Positions 8,288 through 17,721 of a stretch of DNA of 64,000 bases are shown here, in pieces. How positions within the stretch are numbered: position 1 is the stretch's first letter; each line of letters starts with the position of its first letter. The position numbers were made by a program, and so were the translations under genes. The stretch comes from Paracoccaceae bacterium (lineage in GTDB: Bacteria > Pseudomonadota > Alphaproteobacteria > Rhodobacterales > Rhodobacteraceae). The notes under the pieces were generated by a model. The model made no database searches. It saw only the letters and a program-made list of their open reading frames with translations, and was not told where the DNA came from. The stretch lies in assembly GCA_018222585.1 (NCBI GenBank), contig JAAFAB010000001.1, forward strand, positions 656,198 through 720,197, written 5' to 3'.

Positions 8288-8677
8288 TCAGGCGGCCATG
8301 CTCACGTTTTCGAGGATCTGCACCATGCCCTGCCCGTCCACCAACGCCACGTCGATGCGCATCGGCGGCGGAAGGCCACCCTGTTGCGCTGCATAGGCTT
8401 CGGCGGCACGCATGATGCGATGCAGCTGCGACCACCGCACCCGGTGGGCGGCCTGATCGAAGGTCGGCGCGGCCTTCACCTCGACGAAGACCAGCGTGGC
8501 GCCCTCGCGGAAGATCAGGTCGATCTCGGCACCGGCACCGCGAAAACGGCAGTGCATCACCTCCGCGCCAAGGCGATCATAGTGGCGCACGACCGTCTCC
8601 TCGGCGGCGAGCCCGGACAGGTAGGCACAGCGGCCGCGGTCGACACGCGGGTTGCGGAATTCCAGTACCTCGGCCAT
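8288..8677 (-). CDS. UPF0102 / YraN family nuclease-like protein
   Basis: The 129-residue product has the restriction-endonuclease-like core of the YraN family: GAEIDLIFREG (50-60) and LVFVEVKAA (62-70), where Glu51, Asp53, Glu66 and Lys68 make up a typical D-ExK metal site. The cellular role is not established; it is thought to act on DNA or RNA. It sits 11 bases after rsmI on the same strand, and an LpoA-like gene diverges from rsmI. The trio rsmI, lpoA and yraN is also clustered in E. coli, which supports the call. Confidence 0.88.
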   Translation of the reverse strand: MAEVLEFRNPRVDRGRCAYLSGLAAEETVVRHYDRLGAEVMHCRFRGAGAEIDLIFREGATLVFVEVKAAPTFDQAAHRVRWSQLHRIMRAAEAYAAQQGGLPPPMRIDVALVDGQGMVQILENVSMAA

Positions 8678-8688
8678 CTGCGCCCCTT

Positions 8689-9546
8689 TCAGCCCTTCGT
8701 CAGTTTCAGCGCCATCTGGTAGACCTTGCGCCTCGGCAGATCGAAGCGGGCCGCGACCTCATCCGCCGCATCCCGCACCGACAGCCGTTCCAGTGCCGCG
8801 CTCAGCGATCCTTCTAGATCAGATTCGCTAATATTCTCGGAATCCCCGCGATCCACCAGCAGCACGATCTCGCCGCGCGGCGGATCGGTTTCGCAGCCGG
8901 CGGCCAGTTCGGCGAGGGTGCCGCGCCGCACCTCTTCGAAGCGCTTGGTCAGTTCCCGGCAGAGCGCCCCTCGGCGGTCGGGCCCGAGAACTTCGGCCGC
9001 GTCGCCCAGCATCGCCGCGATCCGGTTGGGAGATTCGTAGAAGGCCAGCGTGGCGCGCGTCTCGCGCAGGTCCATCAGGGCGCTCTTGCGGGCCCCGGCC
9101 GCCGAGGGGAGGAAGCCGGCAAAGAGGAAGCGGTCGGTCGGCAAGCCGGCGATCGACAGCGCGGTGATCACCGCCGAGGGCCCCGGCGCGGCGGTGATCG
9201 CCAGCCCCTCGTCACGCATCTGCTGCGCCAGGTCATAGCCCGGGTCCGCGATCAGCGGCGTGCCGGCCTCGGATGCGTAGGCCACGGATTTCCCAGCCGC
9301 CACTTCGGCCATCAGCCGGCCGCGGATCTTCTGGCCCGAGTGGTCGTGGTAGGCCAGCAGCGGCCGGTCGCCGAGGGCAATCCCGTGGATCTCCATCAGA
9401 CGGCGCAGCGAACGCGTGTCCTCCGCCGCCAGCACATCCGCCGACGCCAGGATGTCCAGCGCGCGCAGGGTGATGTCCCGCGCCGTGCCGATGGGGACGG
9501 CCACGAGGTAGAGACCCGCCGCCAGTTTCGCGCTTTCGGCATTCAT
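8689..9546 (-). CDS. rsmI: 16S rRNA (cytidine-1402-2'-O)-methyltransferase
   Basis: RsmI methylates the ribose of C1402 in the decoding centre of 16S rRNA with S-adenosylmethionine. The protein shows the tetrapyrrole-methylase fold signature: LYLVAVPIGTARDITLRALDIL near the N terminus, AAEDTRSLRRLM, YASEAGTPLIADPG (about 89-102) and ITAAPGPSAVITALS (about 116-130). The family length of about 285 residues is met. The start is either ATG at 9546 (AAAGGG at seven bases) or the GTG immediately before it; ATG is chosen. It diverges from the LpoA-like gene and runs toward yraN. Confidence 0.94.
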   Translation of the reverse strand: MNAESAKLAAGLYLVAVPIGTARDITLRALDILASADVLAAEDTRSLRRLMEIHGIALGDRPLLAYHDHSGQKIRGRLMAEVAAGKSVAYASEAGTPLIADPGYDLAQQMRDEGLAITAAPGPSAVITALSIAGLPTDRFLFAGFLPSAAGARKSALMDLRETRATLAFYESPNRIAAMLGDAAEVLGPDRRGALCRELTKRFEEVRRGTLAELAAGCETDPPRGEIVLLVDRGDSENISESDLEGSLSAALERLSVRDAADEVAARFDLPRRKVYQMALKLTKG

Positions 9547-9650
9547 CACTGGACCCTTTGAACGATAGCTTTATTATTTGGGCGTAAGACTTTCACGCCG
9601 CGCTCGGCCCCAAGGGGCCGCACGGGGCCGACGGACCCGAGGAGATCCCC

Positions 9651-10898
9651 ATGTTCGCTCTTTTGAGCGCCGCCCGCAAGGCACTGACCGGCCGGGACCA
9701 GGCCCATACCCCTTCCCCCCGCACCCCGCGCCGCAGCCGCCGCGCCCTGGTGCTGACCCTGCCGGCCCTGGCATTGGCCAGCGCCTGCCAGCCGGTGTCG
9801 ATGGGCGGCAGCAGCGGCCCCAGCATCAACACCTCTCAACCCGTGCCCGTCGCGCTGCTGGTGCCCAAGGGCTCGGGCAAGTCGGGGGATGCGATCCTGG
9901 CGGCCAGCCTGGAAAACGCCGCCCGCCTCGCCGCCTCCGAACTGAATGGCGCCCAGATCGACCTGCGGGTCTATGACACCCAGGGCAGCGCCGAAGTCAC
10001 CGCGGCGGTCACCTCGCAGGCCATCAATGACGGCGCCAAGGTCATCCTCGGCCCGGTCTATGCCGCCAATGCCAATGCCGCCGGGCGCGTCGCCGCCGGG
10101 CGCGGCGTCAATGTCCTCGCCTTCTCCAACAACCCCGAGATCGCCGGCGGCAACGTCTTCGTCCTCGGGCCGACCTTCCAGAACACCGCCGACCGGCTGA
10201 CCCGCTACGCGGTCGGCCAAGGCAAGGGCCGCATCGTGCTGGTGCATGGCCAGACCCCCGAAGGCCAGGCCGGGGCCAGCGCCGTGCAGACCGCTGCCCT
10301 GCGCAACCGCGCCTCGGTCATCGGCACCGTGCCTTACGAGTTCTCGCAGCAGGGCGTGCTCAATGCGCTGCCCGCCGTGCGCGAGGCCGCCGGAGGCGGC
10401 ACCGAGGCCGGGGGCGCCGATGCGATCTTCCTGACCGCCAATACCGCCGGCGCCCTGCCGCTGTTCACCCAGATGCTGCCGGAAAACGGACTGGGATCCG
10501 ACGCGATCCAGTACATCGGGCTGACCCGCTGGGACATCCCGCCGCAGACGCTGGACCTGCCCGGCGTCCAGGGCGGCTGGTTCGCCCTGCCCGACCCGGG
10601 CCTGACGGCGCAGTTCAACGCCCGCTATACCGCCGCTTACGGCGCCGCGCCGCACCCGATCGGCGGGCTGGCCTTCGATGGCATCGCCGCCATCGGCGCG
10701 CTGGTACGCCAGGGCCGGTCCGATGCGCTGTCGACCTCGGGGCTGACCCAGGGCTCGGGCTTCCAGGGTGTCGGCGGTGTCTTCCGCCTGCTGCCCGACG
10801 GCACCAATGAACGCGGTCTCGCCGTGGCCACCATCCGCGACCGCCAGGTCGTCGTGATCGACCCGGCACCGCGCAGCTTCGCCGGGGCCGGTTTCTGA
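9651..10898 (+). CDS. LpoA/LppC-like penicillin-binding protein activator, lipoprotein
   Basis: The 415-residue protein starts with a basic region and a hydrophobic segment ending in LALASAC, so Cys46 is probably lipidated. The mature part is a two-lobed periplasmic-binding fold as in the C-terminal domain of LpoA (VPVALLVPKGSGKSGDAILAASLENAARLA at the start; KVILGPVYAANANAAG; LAFSNNPEIAGGNVFVLGPTF). In gammaproteobacteria LpoA activates penicillin-binding protein 1A from the outer membrane. The N-terminal TPR-like domain of E. coli LpoA is missing, as is usual in alphaproteobacteria. The ribosome site is GAGGAG at eight bases. It stands next to rsmI and yraN, as in E. coli. Confidence 0.83.
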   Translation: MFALLSAARKALTGRDQAHTPSPRTPRRSRRALVLTLPALALASACQPVSMGGSSGPSINTSQPVPVALLVPKGSGKSGDAILAASLENAARLAASELNGAQIDLRVYDTQGSAEVTAAVTSQAINDGAKVILGPVYAANANAAGRVAAGRGVNVLAFSNNPEIAGGNVFVLGPTFQNTADRLTRYAVGQGKGRIVLVHGQTPEGQAGASAVQTAALRNRASVIGTVPYEFSQQGVLNALPAVREAAGGGTEAGGADAIFLTANTAGALPLFTQMLPENGLGSDAIQYIGLTRWDIPPQTLDLPGVQGGWFALPDPGLTAQFNARYTAAYGAAPHPIGGLAFDGIAAIGALVRQGRSDALSTSGLTQGSGFQGVGGVFRLLPDGTNERGLAVATIRDRQVVVIDPAPRSFAGAGF

Positions 10899-10915
10899 TC
10901 CGCCCCGCACCAACC

Positions 10916-10941
10916 ACCGCCCGCCCCTGACCGGGGGCGGT
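10916..10941 (+). terminator. Hairpin after the LpoA-like gene
   Basis: ACCGCCC (10916-10922) pairs with GGGCGGT (10935-10941), and inner C and G runs extend the stem around a small loop. It lies 18 bases after the stop codon and before glnD. The T tract is missing, so efficiency is uncertain. Confidence 0.4.
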
Positions 10942-10969
10942 GCGGATGCCGCACCCGAATGGATGCCTC

Positions 10970-13735
10970 ATGGACAAGACGCTGAGCCTGCCGGACGACC
11001 TCATTCGTCCGGCTGACGAGATTCTGGACCCGCACGCCCTCGCCCGCGAGCTGGAGGAGATCCGCGCCACCACCCCCGATGCTGCAAGCGCCCGTACCCG
11101 TGTCGTTGCCCGGCTGAACGAGGCCCGCAACAGCGGCGCTGCGGCCATCGCCGAGGGGCTTTCCGCCGATCCCTTCGCCGCCCGCAAGACCACCCGCGCC
11201 TATACCTGGCTGACCGACTGCCTCCTGCGCGAGGTGCTGGAACAGGCCACGGCCGGCCTGCCCGCCGACACCACCGCCCAGCTTGGCGATTTCGCCGTCT
11301 GCGCCGTCGGGGGCTACGGGCGTGGCGAAATGGCGCCCTTTTCCGATGTCGACCTGCTGTTCCTGACCCGCAAGGCGATGACCCCCGGGCTGGAAGCCCT
11401 GATCGAGGCCATGCTCTACCTGCTCTGGGACCTGCACCTGAAGGTCGGCCACTCCAGCCGCACCATCCGCGAATGCCTGAAACTGGGCGGCGAGGACTAC
11501 ACGATCCGCACCGCGCTGATGGAAACCCGTTTCCTGGCCGGCGACGCGCCGCTGGTCGACCAACTGAACGACAGGCTGTGGTCGGACCTCTTCAAGGGCA
11601 CCGAGAAGGAGTTCATCGAGGCAAAGCTGGAGGAACGCTACACCCGCCACCAGAAGCAGGGCGGCCAGCGCTACGTGGTCGAGCCCAACGTCAAGGAAGG
11701 CAAGGGCGGGCTGCGCGACCTGCAATCGCTCTACTGGATCGGCAAGTACGTCCATGGCGTGCAGTCGGTCGGCGAGTTGGTGCGTCTCGGGCTGTTCACC
11801 CGCGACGAATACGCGACCTTCCAGAAGGCGGAGGATTTCCTCTGGGCGGTGCGCTGCCACCTGCACCTGCTGGCGGGCCGCCCGCAGGATCAGCTGACCT
11901 TCGACATGCAGGTCCAGGTGGCCGAGCGCATGGGCTACAAGGACCGCGGCGGGCGCCGCGGGGTCGAGCATTTCATGCAGGCCTATTTCCGCCAGGCCAA
12001 TGCCGTCGGCGAGCTGACCCGCATCTTCCTGACCCAGCTGGAGGCCGAGAACGTCAAGGGCGACGCCATGCTGGAGCGGGTCTTCCGCCGGCGCCCCAAG
12101 ATCGGCGCCCCCTACGAGGTCGTGCACGGCCGGCTTGCCGTCTCGGACGAGGAGAGTTTCCTCAGGGACAAACTGAACATGCTGCGGGTCTTCGACGAGG
12201 GCCTGCGTACCGGGATGCTGCTGCACCCGGATGCGATGCGCATGGTGCACGCCAACCTCGACAAGATCGACGATCCGATGCGCGAGGACCCGGAAGCGGC
12301 GAAGATCTTCCTCGGGACGCTGCTGAAGCACGGCAACCCCGAACGCGCCCTGCGCCGGATGAACGAGCTGGGCCTGCTGGCCGCCTTCATCCCCGAGTTC
12401 GAGCCCATCGTGGCGATGATGCAGTTCAACATGTACCACCACTACACGGTGGACGAGCACACCATCCAATGCATCTCGAACCTCGCCGCCATCGAACATG
12501 GCGACCTGCAGGAAGAGCTGCCCGTCGCCTCGACGATCCTGGCCGAGGGGGTCAACCGCCGGGTGCTCTACGTGGCGCTGCTGCTGCACGACATCGGCAA
12601 GGGGCGCGAGGAAGAGCACGCGGTGCTCGGCGCCAAGATCGCCCGCAAGGTGGCGCCGCGCCTCGGCCTGACGCCCGAAGAATGCGACACGGTGGAATGG
12701 CTGGTGCGCTATCACCTGCTGATGTCGGACATGGCGCAGAAGCGCGACATCGCCGACCCGCGCACGGTGCGTGACTTCGCCAAGGCGGTGCGCACCCGCG
12801 ACCGGCTGGACCTGCTCTGCGTGCTGACCGTCTGCGATATCCGAGGCGTCGGTCCCGGCACCTGGAACAACTGGAAGGCGCAGCTGCTGCGGACCCTCTA
12901 CCACCAGACCCGCAAGGCGCTGGAAACCGGGCTGGAAGAGCTGAACCGCACCCACCGGGGCCAGGAAGCGCAGCGGATGCTGGCCGAGCGGCTGACCGGC
13001 TGGAGCCCGGAGGACATCGAGCGCGAACTGGCCCGCCATTACCCGCCCTACTGGCAGGGGCTGCATGTCTCGACCCAGGCGGCCTTCGCCGGGATGCTGC
13101 GCGGCGGCCTGCCGGTGGACGAGATCCGCATCGACCTGAAGGCCGATGACGATCACGACGCCACCCGTGCGCTGTTCGCCATGGCCGACCACCCGGGCAT
13201 CTTCGCCCGGCTCTCGGGCGCCCTGGCCCTGGTCGGGGCCAACGTGGTCGATGCACGCACCTATACCACCGTCGACGGCTACGCCACGGCGGCCTTCTGG
13301 GTACAGGACGCCGAGGGCGCGCCCTACGAGGCATCGCGCCTGCCCCGCCTGACCCAGATGATCCACAAGATCCTGCGCGGCGAGGTCGTGACCCGCGAAG
13401 CCATGCAGGACCGCGACCGGATCAAGAAGCGCGAACGCGCCTTCAAGGTCTCGACATCCGTGGCCTTCGACAACGAGGGCTCCGAGATCTACACCATCAT
13501 CGAAGTCGATACCCGCGACCGCCCCGGCCTGCTGCACGACCTGACCCGCACCCTTGCGGCCGCCAACGTGCAGATCAGTTCGGCCGTCATCGCGACATAT
13601 GGGGAGCAGGTGGTGGACACCTTCTACGTCAAGGACATGTTCGGGCTGAAACTCTTCTCGGACTCCAAGCAGAAGGCCCTTGAGGCCAAGCTGCGCGAGG
13701 CCATCGCGGCCGGTCAGGAAAGGGCACGCTCTTGA
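10970..13735 (+). CDS. glnD: Bifunctional uridylyltransferase / uridylyl-removing enzyme (PII sensor of nitrogen status)
   Basis: GlnD adds UMP to PII proteins (GlnB, GlnK) when glutamine is low and removes it when glutamine is high. Of 921 residues, the nucleotidyltransferase domain shows GGYGRGE (114-120) and DVDLL (126-130), the HD phosphohydrolase domain has HDIGKGREEEH near 539, and two ACT domains for glutamine sensing end the protein (from about 735 and 845; DHPGIFARLSGALAL and DRPGLLHDLTRTLAA). Start codons further upstream fall inside the preceding hairpin, so the ATG at 10970 is preferred, although its ribosome site is weak. The stop overlaps the murJ start. Confidence 0.95.
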   Translation: MDKTLSLPDDLIRPADEILDPHALARELEEIRATTPDAASARTRVVARLNEARNSGAAAIAEGLSADPFAARKTTRAYTWLTDCLLREVLEQATAGLPADTTAQLGDFAVCAVGGYGRGEMAPFSDVDLLFLTRKAMTPGLEALIEAMLYLLWDLHLKVGHSSRTIRECLKLGGEDYTIRTALMETRFLAGDAPLVDQLNDRLWSDLFKGTEKEFIEAKLEERYTRHQKQGGQRYVVEPNVKEGKGGLRDLQSLYWIGKYVHGVQSVGELVRLGLFTRDEYATFQKAEDFLWAVRCHLHLLAGRPQDQLTFDMQVQVAERMGYKDRGGRRGVEHFMQAYFRQANAVGELTRIFLTQLEAENVKGDAMLERVFRRRPKIGAPYEVVHGRLAVSDEESFLRDKLNMLRVFDEGLRTGMLLHPDAMRMVHANLDKIDDPMREDPEAAKIFLGTLLKHGNPERALRRMNELGLLAAFIPEFEPIVAMMQFNMYHHYTVDEHTIQCISNLAAIEHGDLQEELPVASTILAEGVNRRVLYVALLLHDIGKGREEEHAVLGAKIARKVAPRLGLTPEECDTVEWLVRYHLLMSDMAQKRDIADPRTVRDFAKAVRTRDRLDLLCVLTVCDIRGVGPGTWNNWKAQLLRTLYHQTRKALETGLEELNRTHRGQEAQRMLAERLTGWSPEDIERELARHYPPYWQGLHVSTQAAFAGMLRGGLPVDEIRIDLKADDDHDATRALFAMADHPGIFARLSGALALVGANVVDARTYTTVDGYATAAFWVQDAEGAPYEASRLPRLTQMIHKILRGEVVTREAMQDRDRIKKRERAFKVSTSVAFDNEGSEIYTIIEVDTRDRPGLLHDLTRTLAAANVQISSAVIATYGEQVVDTFYVKDMFGLKLFSDSKQKALEAKLREAIAAGQERARS

Positions 13736-15285
13736 ACCCCATCCGTCTGGTCTCCGGCATCTTCACTGTCGGGCTCTGGACCATGCTCAGCCGGGTGCTG
13801 GGGCTGGCGCGGGACATCATCCTGCTGGCCGCCCTCGGCACCGGACCGGTCTACGAGGCTTTCATCGTCGCCTTCCGGCTGCCCAACATGTTCCGCCGCT
13901 TCTTCGCCGAAGGGGCCTTCAACATGGCCTTCGTGCCGATCTTCTCGAAGAAGCTGGAGGCCGGAGACAACCCGCAGCGTTTCATGAACGAAGCCTTCGC
14001 CGGTCTCGCCTCGGTGCTGATCGTGCTGACGCTGCTGGCCCAGGCCGCGATGCCCTGGCTGATCCTGGCGCTGGCCTCGGGCTTTGCCGGGGACGAGCAG
14101 TTTCCCCTGGCGGTGACCTACGGGCGCATCGCCTTCCCCTACATCCTGTTCATCTCGCTTGCGGCGCTGCTGTCCGGCGTGCTGAACGCCACCGGGCGCT
14201 TCGCCGCCGCCGCCGCCGCGCCGGTGTTGCTGAACGTGCTGCTGGTCGGCACCATGCTGCTGGCCCGCCCCCTGGGGCTGGACCTGGGGATGGCGCTGAT
14301 CTGGGCGGTGCCGGTGGCCGGCGTCGCACAGCTGGCCCTGCTCTGGAACGCCGCCGCCCGCGCGGGCTTCGCCATTCGCCCGGCCCGGCCCCGGCTGACA
14401 CCGGACCTGAAGCGGCTGATCCGCGTCGCCATCCCCGCCGCCCTGGCGGGGGGCGTGGTGCAGGTGAACCTGCTGGTCGGCCAGCAGGTCGCCAGCTACT
14501 TCGACCGCGCCGTCGGCTGGCTGTTCACCGCCGACCGGCTCTACCAGCTGCCCCTCGGCGTGGTCGGCATCGCCATCGGCATCGTGCTGCTGCCCGACCT
14601 CTCGCGCCGGCTGAAGGCCGGGGACACGGCAGGCTCGCGCAATGCCCTGTCCCGCGCGGGAGAGCTGGCGCTGGCCCTCACCCTGCCCTGTGCCGTGGCG
14701 CTGGTGGTGATCCCGCTGCCCATCGTCTCGGTCCTGTTCGAACGGGGCGCGGCCCGCCCCGAGGACAGCGCCGCCATCGCGCTGGCGGTGGCGGTCTACG
14801 GGCTGGGCCTGCCCGCCTTCGTGCTGCAGAAGGTGCTGCAACCGCTCTACTTCGCGCGTGAGGACACCCGGCGGCCCTTCAACTACGCCCTGCTGGCCAT
14901 GGTCGCCAACGCCGCGATCGCCATCGGCCTGGCGCCGCTGATCGGCTGGATCGCCTGCGCCCTGGCCACCACCCTGGCCGGCTGGGTCATGCTGGCCGCG
15001 CTGCACCTCGGCGCCGGCCACATGGGCGATGTCGCCCGCTTCGACGCCCGCTTCCGCAGCCGCGCGCCGCGTATCCTGGCTGCCTCGCTGATCATGGGCG
15101 CCGTGCTCTGGGCGGGTCGGCTGCTGCTGGCGCCCTGGCTGGCGGCGGATTACGTCCGCTACCTCGCCCTGGCGCTGCTGGTCTGCGGTGGCGCGGTGAC
15201 CTATTTCACCGCCGGGCCGCTGATCGGCGCCTTCCGGCTCTCCGACTTCACCGGCGCGATCCTGCGTCGGAACCGGGGAACCTGA
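13732..15285 (+). CDS. murJ: Lipid II flippase MurJ (MviN)
   Basis: MurJ moves undecaprenyl-linked peptidoglycan precursor across the inner membrane. The 517-residue protein is strongly hydrophobic with about 14 membrane segments and carries the family signatures FRLPNMFRRFFAEGAFNMAFVPIF (near residues 44-67) and LFERGA with the downstream charged motif. The start is an unusual TTG whose last two bases form part of the glnD stop (TTGA), supported by AGGAAAGG at eight bases; starting later would cut into the first helix. The coupling of glnD and murJ is common in alphaproteobacteria. Confidence 0.93.
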   Translation: MNPIRLVSGIFTVGLWTMLSRVLGLARDIILLAALGTGPVYEAFIVAFRLPNMFRRFFAEGAFNMAFVPIFSKKLEAGDNPQRFMNEAFAGLASVLIVLTLLAQAAMPWLILALASGFAGDEQFPLAVTYGRIAFPYILFISLAALLSGVLNATGRFAAAAAAPVLLNVLLVGTMLLARPLGLDLGMALIWAVPVAGVAQLALLWNAAARAGFAIRPARPRLTPDLKRLIRVAIPAALAGGVVQVNLLVGQQVASYFDRAVGWLFTADRLYQLPLGVVGIAIGIVLLPDLSRRLKAGDTAGSRNALSRAGELALALTLPCAVALVVIPLPIVSVLFERGAARPEDSAAIALAVAVYGLGLPAFVLQKVLQPLYFAREDTRRPFNYALLAMVANAAIAIGLAPLIGWIACALATTLAGWVMLAALHLGAGHMGDVARFDARFRSRAPRILAASLIMGAVLWAGRLLLAPWLAADYVRYLALALLVCGGAVTYFTAGPLIGAFRLSDFTGAILRRNRGT

Positions 15286-15334
15286 CCGCTCCGCGTCGCG
15301 TTCGCTCTGGTAACCCTGACGCACTGAGGAGCCA

Positions 15335-16891
15335 ATGCCCAAAGACAAGGATCTTGCCCCTCAGCTGTCGCTGCTGGTCACTGCGGCCGAGATGTATCCG
15401 GCCCTGGAAACGCTCTGCCTCGAAGCGAGGCAAGAGGTTCTCATGACCTTCCGCATCTTCGATCCGCGCACCCGGCTGCACAGCCTGGCGGCGGAGGAGC
15501 TTGGGCTGAGCACCTGGGCCGAGCTGATCGCCCGCGTCGCCTCGCGCGGTGTGAAGGTGCGGCTGCTGATCTCGGATTTCGATCCGGTCTTCACGCCCGA
15601 GCTGCACCGCGCCGCCTGGGACAGCGGCCAGGGCTTCGGGCAGGCGCTGCTGAAGTCCGCGAAGGAGGGTGACGGGCCCGACTTCCATGGTGCCGAAGTC
15701 CTGGTCGCCGCCCATGAGGCGCGCTCGGCGCCGGTCTGGAACCGGGTCTTCAAGGCCCAGATCGCACATGCGCTCGAAGAGCTGCAACGCTGGTCCCCGG
15801 ACCGGCTGACCCCGCCGCAACTGCGCGCCCTGCAGGGGGTGCACCGGCTGCGCCCGGCCACGCTGCACCAGAAATTCGCCGTCGCCGACGGGCGGCGCGC
15901 GGTGATCGGCGGCATCGACATCGACGAGCGTCGCTGGGATGACGAGGATCACGACCGCCGGGCCGAGGAGACCTGGCACGACGTCTCGACCGCCGTCACC
16001 GGGGGTGTCTGCCGTCAGCTGCGCCGCCATTTCGCCGACTGCTGGCAACGCGCGATAGCCGCCGGAGCCACCTCCTTCGGCGCCGAGCCCGCCGCCGAAA
16101 GCGCCCATGGTCCGCTGCCCGCCAACCGTCGCTCCGCGGCTGGCCCGCGCCTGCTGCGCACGCTCTCCATCGCCGCGAAGGGACCGCTGCGCCTCGGTCC
16201 CCGCCCCCAGGTGACCGAGCACGAGGAGGCCTACCTCGCCGCCTTCGAAACCGCCGAGCGGCTGGTCTACGTGGAAACCCAGTTCTTCCGCCACATGCCG
16301 CTGGCCCGCGCCCTTGCCCGCCGCGCCGAGGCCCGGCCCGATCTGAACTGCATCCTGATCCTGCCCTCCGAGCCCGAGCGGGTGATCTTCGACGGCGCCA
16401 CCTCGGTCGATGCGCGCCACGAGCAGGCGCTTCAATTGCGCTGTCTCAATCACCTGCGCGCCGCCTTCGGCAAGCGGCTGGCGGTGCTGGCCCCGGCCCA
16501 GCCCCGCCCGGCCTCGCCGAACACCCCCAAGCCGATCCACGGCGCGCCGGTGGTCTACCTGCATTCCAAGGTGACACTGGTCGACGACCGGGTCGGCATC
16601 ATCGGCTCGGCCAATCTCAACGGCCGCTCGATGCGATGGGATACCGAAGCCTCGCTGCAGTTCCAGGACCGCGAGCAGATCCGACAGGCCCGCGACAGGC
16701 TGATGGCCAGCTGGCTGCGCGGCGCCCTTGCCCGGATCGATCCCTGCTCGGCCGAGTCCTGGACCCAGCTGGCGCGCGACGAGGCCGGACGGGCGCCGGA
16801 AGAGCGGGAGACCTACCTGCTGCCCTGGCCCGAGGCCCGCAACCGGCGGTTCGCGCGGCTTTTCCCGCTGCTGCCGGCCGAGATGTTCTAG
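15335..16891 (+). CDS. Phospholipase D family protein
   Basis: Two HxKxxxxD motifs mark the PLD superfamily: LHQKFAVADGRRAVIGGID (His near 179) and LHSKVTLVDDRVGIIGSANLNGRS (His near 410). Each is followed by the GG/GS-ID/N segment that completes an active site, so the 518-residue chain should be a single-chain phosphodiesterase with both halves intact. No signal peptide is seen, so it probably acts in the cytoplasm or at the inner membrane face. Substrate is unknown; phospholipid cleavage or transphosphatidylation are both possible. AGGAG lies four bases before the ATG. It ends just before a convergent gene. Confidence 0.87.
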   Translation: MPKDKDLAPQLSLLVTAAEMYPALETLCLEARQEVLMTFRIFDPRTRLHSLAAEELGLSTWAELIARVASRGVKVRLLISDFDPVFTPELHRAAWDSGQGFGQALLKSAKEGDGPDFHGAEVLVAAHEARSAPVWNRVFKAQIAHALEELQRWSPDRLTPPQLRALQGVHRLRPATLHQKFAVADGRRAVIGGIDIDERRWDDEDHDRRAEETWHDVSTAVTGGVCRQLRRHFADCWQRAIAAGATSFGAEPAAESAHGPLPANRRSAAGPRLLRTLSIAAKGPLRLGPRPQVTEHEEAYLAAFETAERLVYVETQFFRHMPLARALARRAEARPDLNCILILPSEPERVIFDGATSVDARHEQALQLRCLNHLRAAFGKRLAVLAPAQPRPASPNTPKPIHGAPVVYLHSKVTLVDDRVGIIGSANLNGRSMRWDTEASLQFQDREQIRQARDRLMASWLRGALARIDPCSAESWTQLARDEAGRAPEERETYLLPWPEARNRRFARLFPLLPAEMF

Positions 16892-16910
16892 GCGCGGGTT
16901 CCGCCTGTCC

Positions 16911-17609
16911 CTATCGCTGCCGCTGACGCAGCTTGTCGCGCAGGCGGGCGAAGCCTCCCGGCAGCAGCAGGGGGGCCAGGGCGAAGCCGATCACGAAGGC
17001 CGCCAGCTCGGCCACCCAGCTGAGGCCGGTCTGGAAGAACAGCCCGAACAGAAGTTGCAGCGCCATCAGGATGCCGATCAGCCGGAAGGCCGCGATCTGG
17101 TTCTGACCGACGGCGCGGTAGTAGATCCACAGGATATAGCTGTAGGCGCCGATCATGCCGTAGGTGGCCGGGAAGGCCCCCATCAGCCAGTCCCCTTCCG
17201 GCGCCACGAGGCCGAAGACCAGCGCCGCGCCGAAGGTGGTCAGCAGGAAGAGCGCGATCAGCCCCGGCGCCTTCATCGCCTCGCCGACGAACTTGCCAAG
17301 CGCCAGGAACATCACCCCGCCGATCAGCGCCGACTGGAAGCTGGCATGGACGAAGGAATAGGTGACCAGCCGCATCGCGTAGCGCGGCGAGAGGTCCCCG
17401 GTCTGCAGCATGTAGTCGAGGAAGGCCGAGGAGAAGGCGTAGTCGTTCAGCGCCCCGAGCCGCCAGCCGACCGCCTGCGCGCCGCCGATCAGCCCCGAGC
17501 TGCCAAGCGAAAAGATCCCCTCGATCCCGATCATCACGATGAAGATCAGCACGATCACCGGGGCGACCGGGTTGACGGGGGCTTCGCTGGGGTTGTTGTC
17601 GTCGTACAT
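16911..17609 (-). CDS. Rhomboid-family membrane protein lacking catalytic residues
   Basis: The 232-residue protein has six predicted membrane helices and the rhomboid layout. Compared with active rhomboids, the GxSG serine motif reads GAFPATYG (144-151), so Phe and Pro replace Ser and Gly; the histidine of the last helix is replaced by Glu201 ([13 protein letters not shown]); and of the helix-2 His/Asn cluster only His88 is kept ([12 protein letters not shown]). It should therefore be a pseudoprotease that binds membrane proteins without cutting them. The start at 17609 gives a short acidic N-tail before helix 1. It is convergent with the phospholipase gene and diverges from trpS. Confidence 0.78.
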   Translation of the reverse strand: MYDDNNPSEAPVNPVAPVIVLIFIVMIGIEGIFSLGSSGLIGGAQAVGWRLGALNDYAFSSAFLDYMLQTGDLSPRYAMRLVTYSFVHASFQSALIGGVMFLALGKFVGEAMKAPGLIALFLLTTFGAALVFGLVAPEGDWLMGAFPATYGMIGAYSYILWIYYRAVGQNQIAAFRLIGILMALQLLFGLFFQTGLSWVAELAAFVIGFALAPLLLPGGFARLRDKLRQRQR

Positions 17610-17721
17610 GCCTGGCCGTTCCTCTCCTCGTGGCCGTCCCGCTGTGCGGTTGACGCCCTTTCGGGGCATGGGTAAGCCAGCGCAGGCACATTTACCAGTG
17701 GCCGCTGACAGGAGTGCGGAG

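Noticed and set aside
10637-13537. 966-residue minus-strand open frame opposite glnD
   Set aside because: Composition is that of an antisense shadow and glnD is clearly genuine.
13714-15348. Very long minus-strand open frame opposite murJ
   Set aside because: Gln-, Gly- and His-rich composition typical of antisense frames; murJ on the plus strand has the expected helices and motifs.
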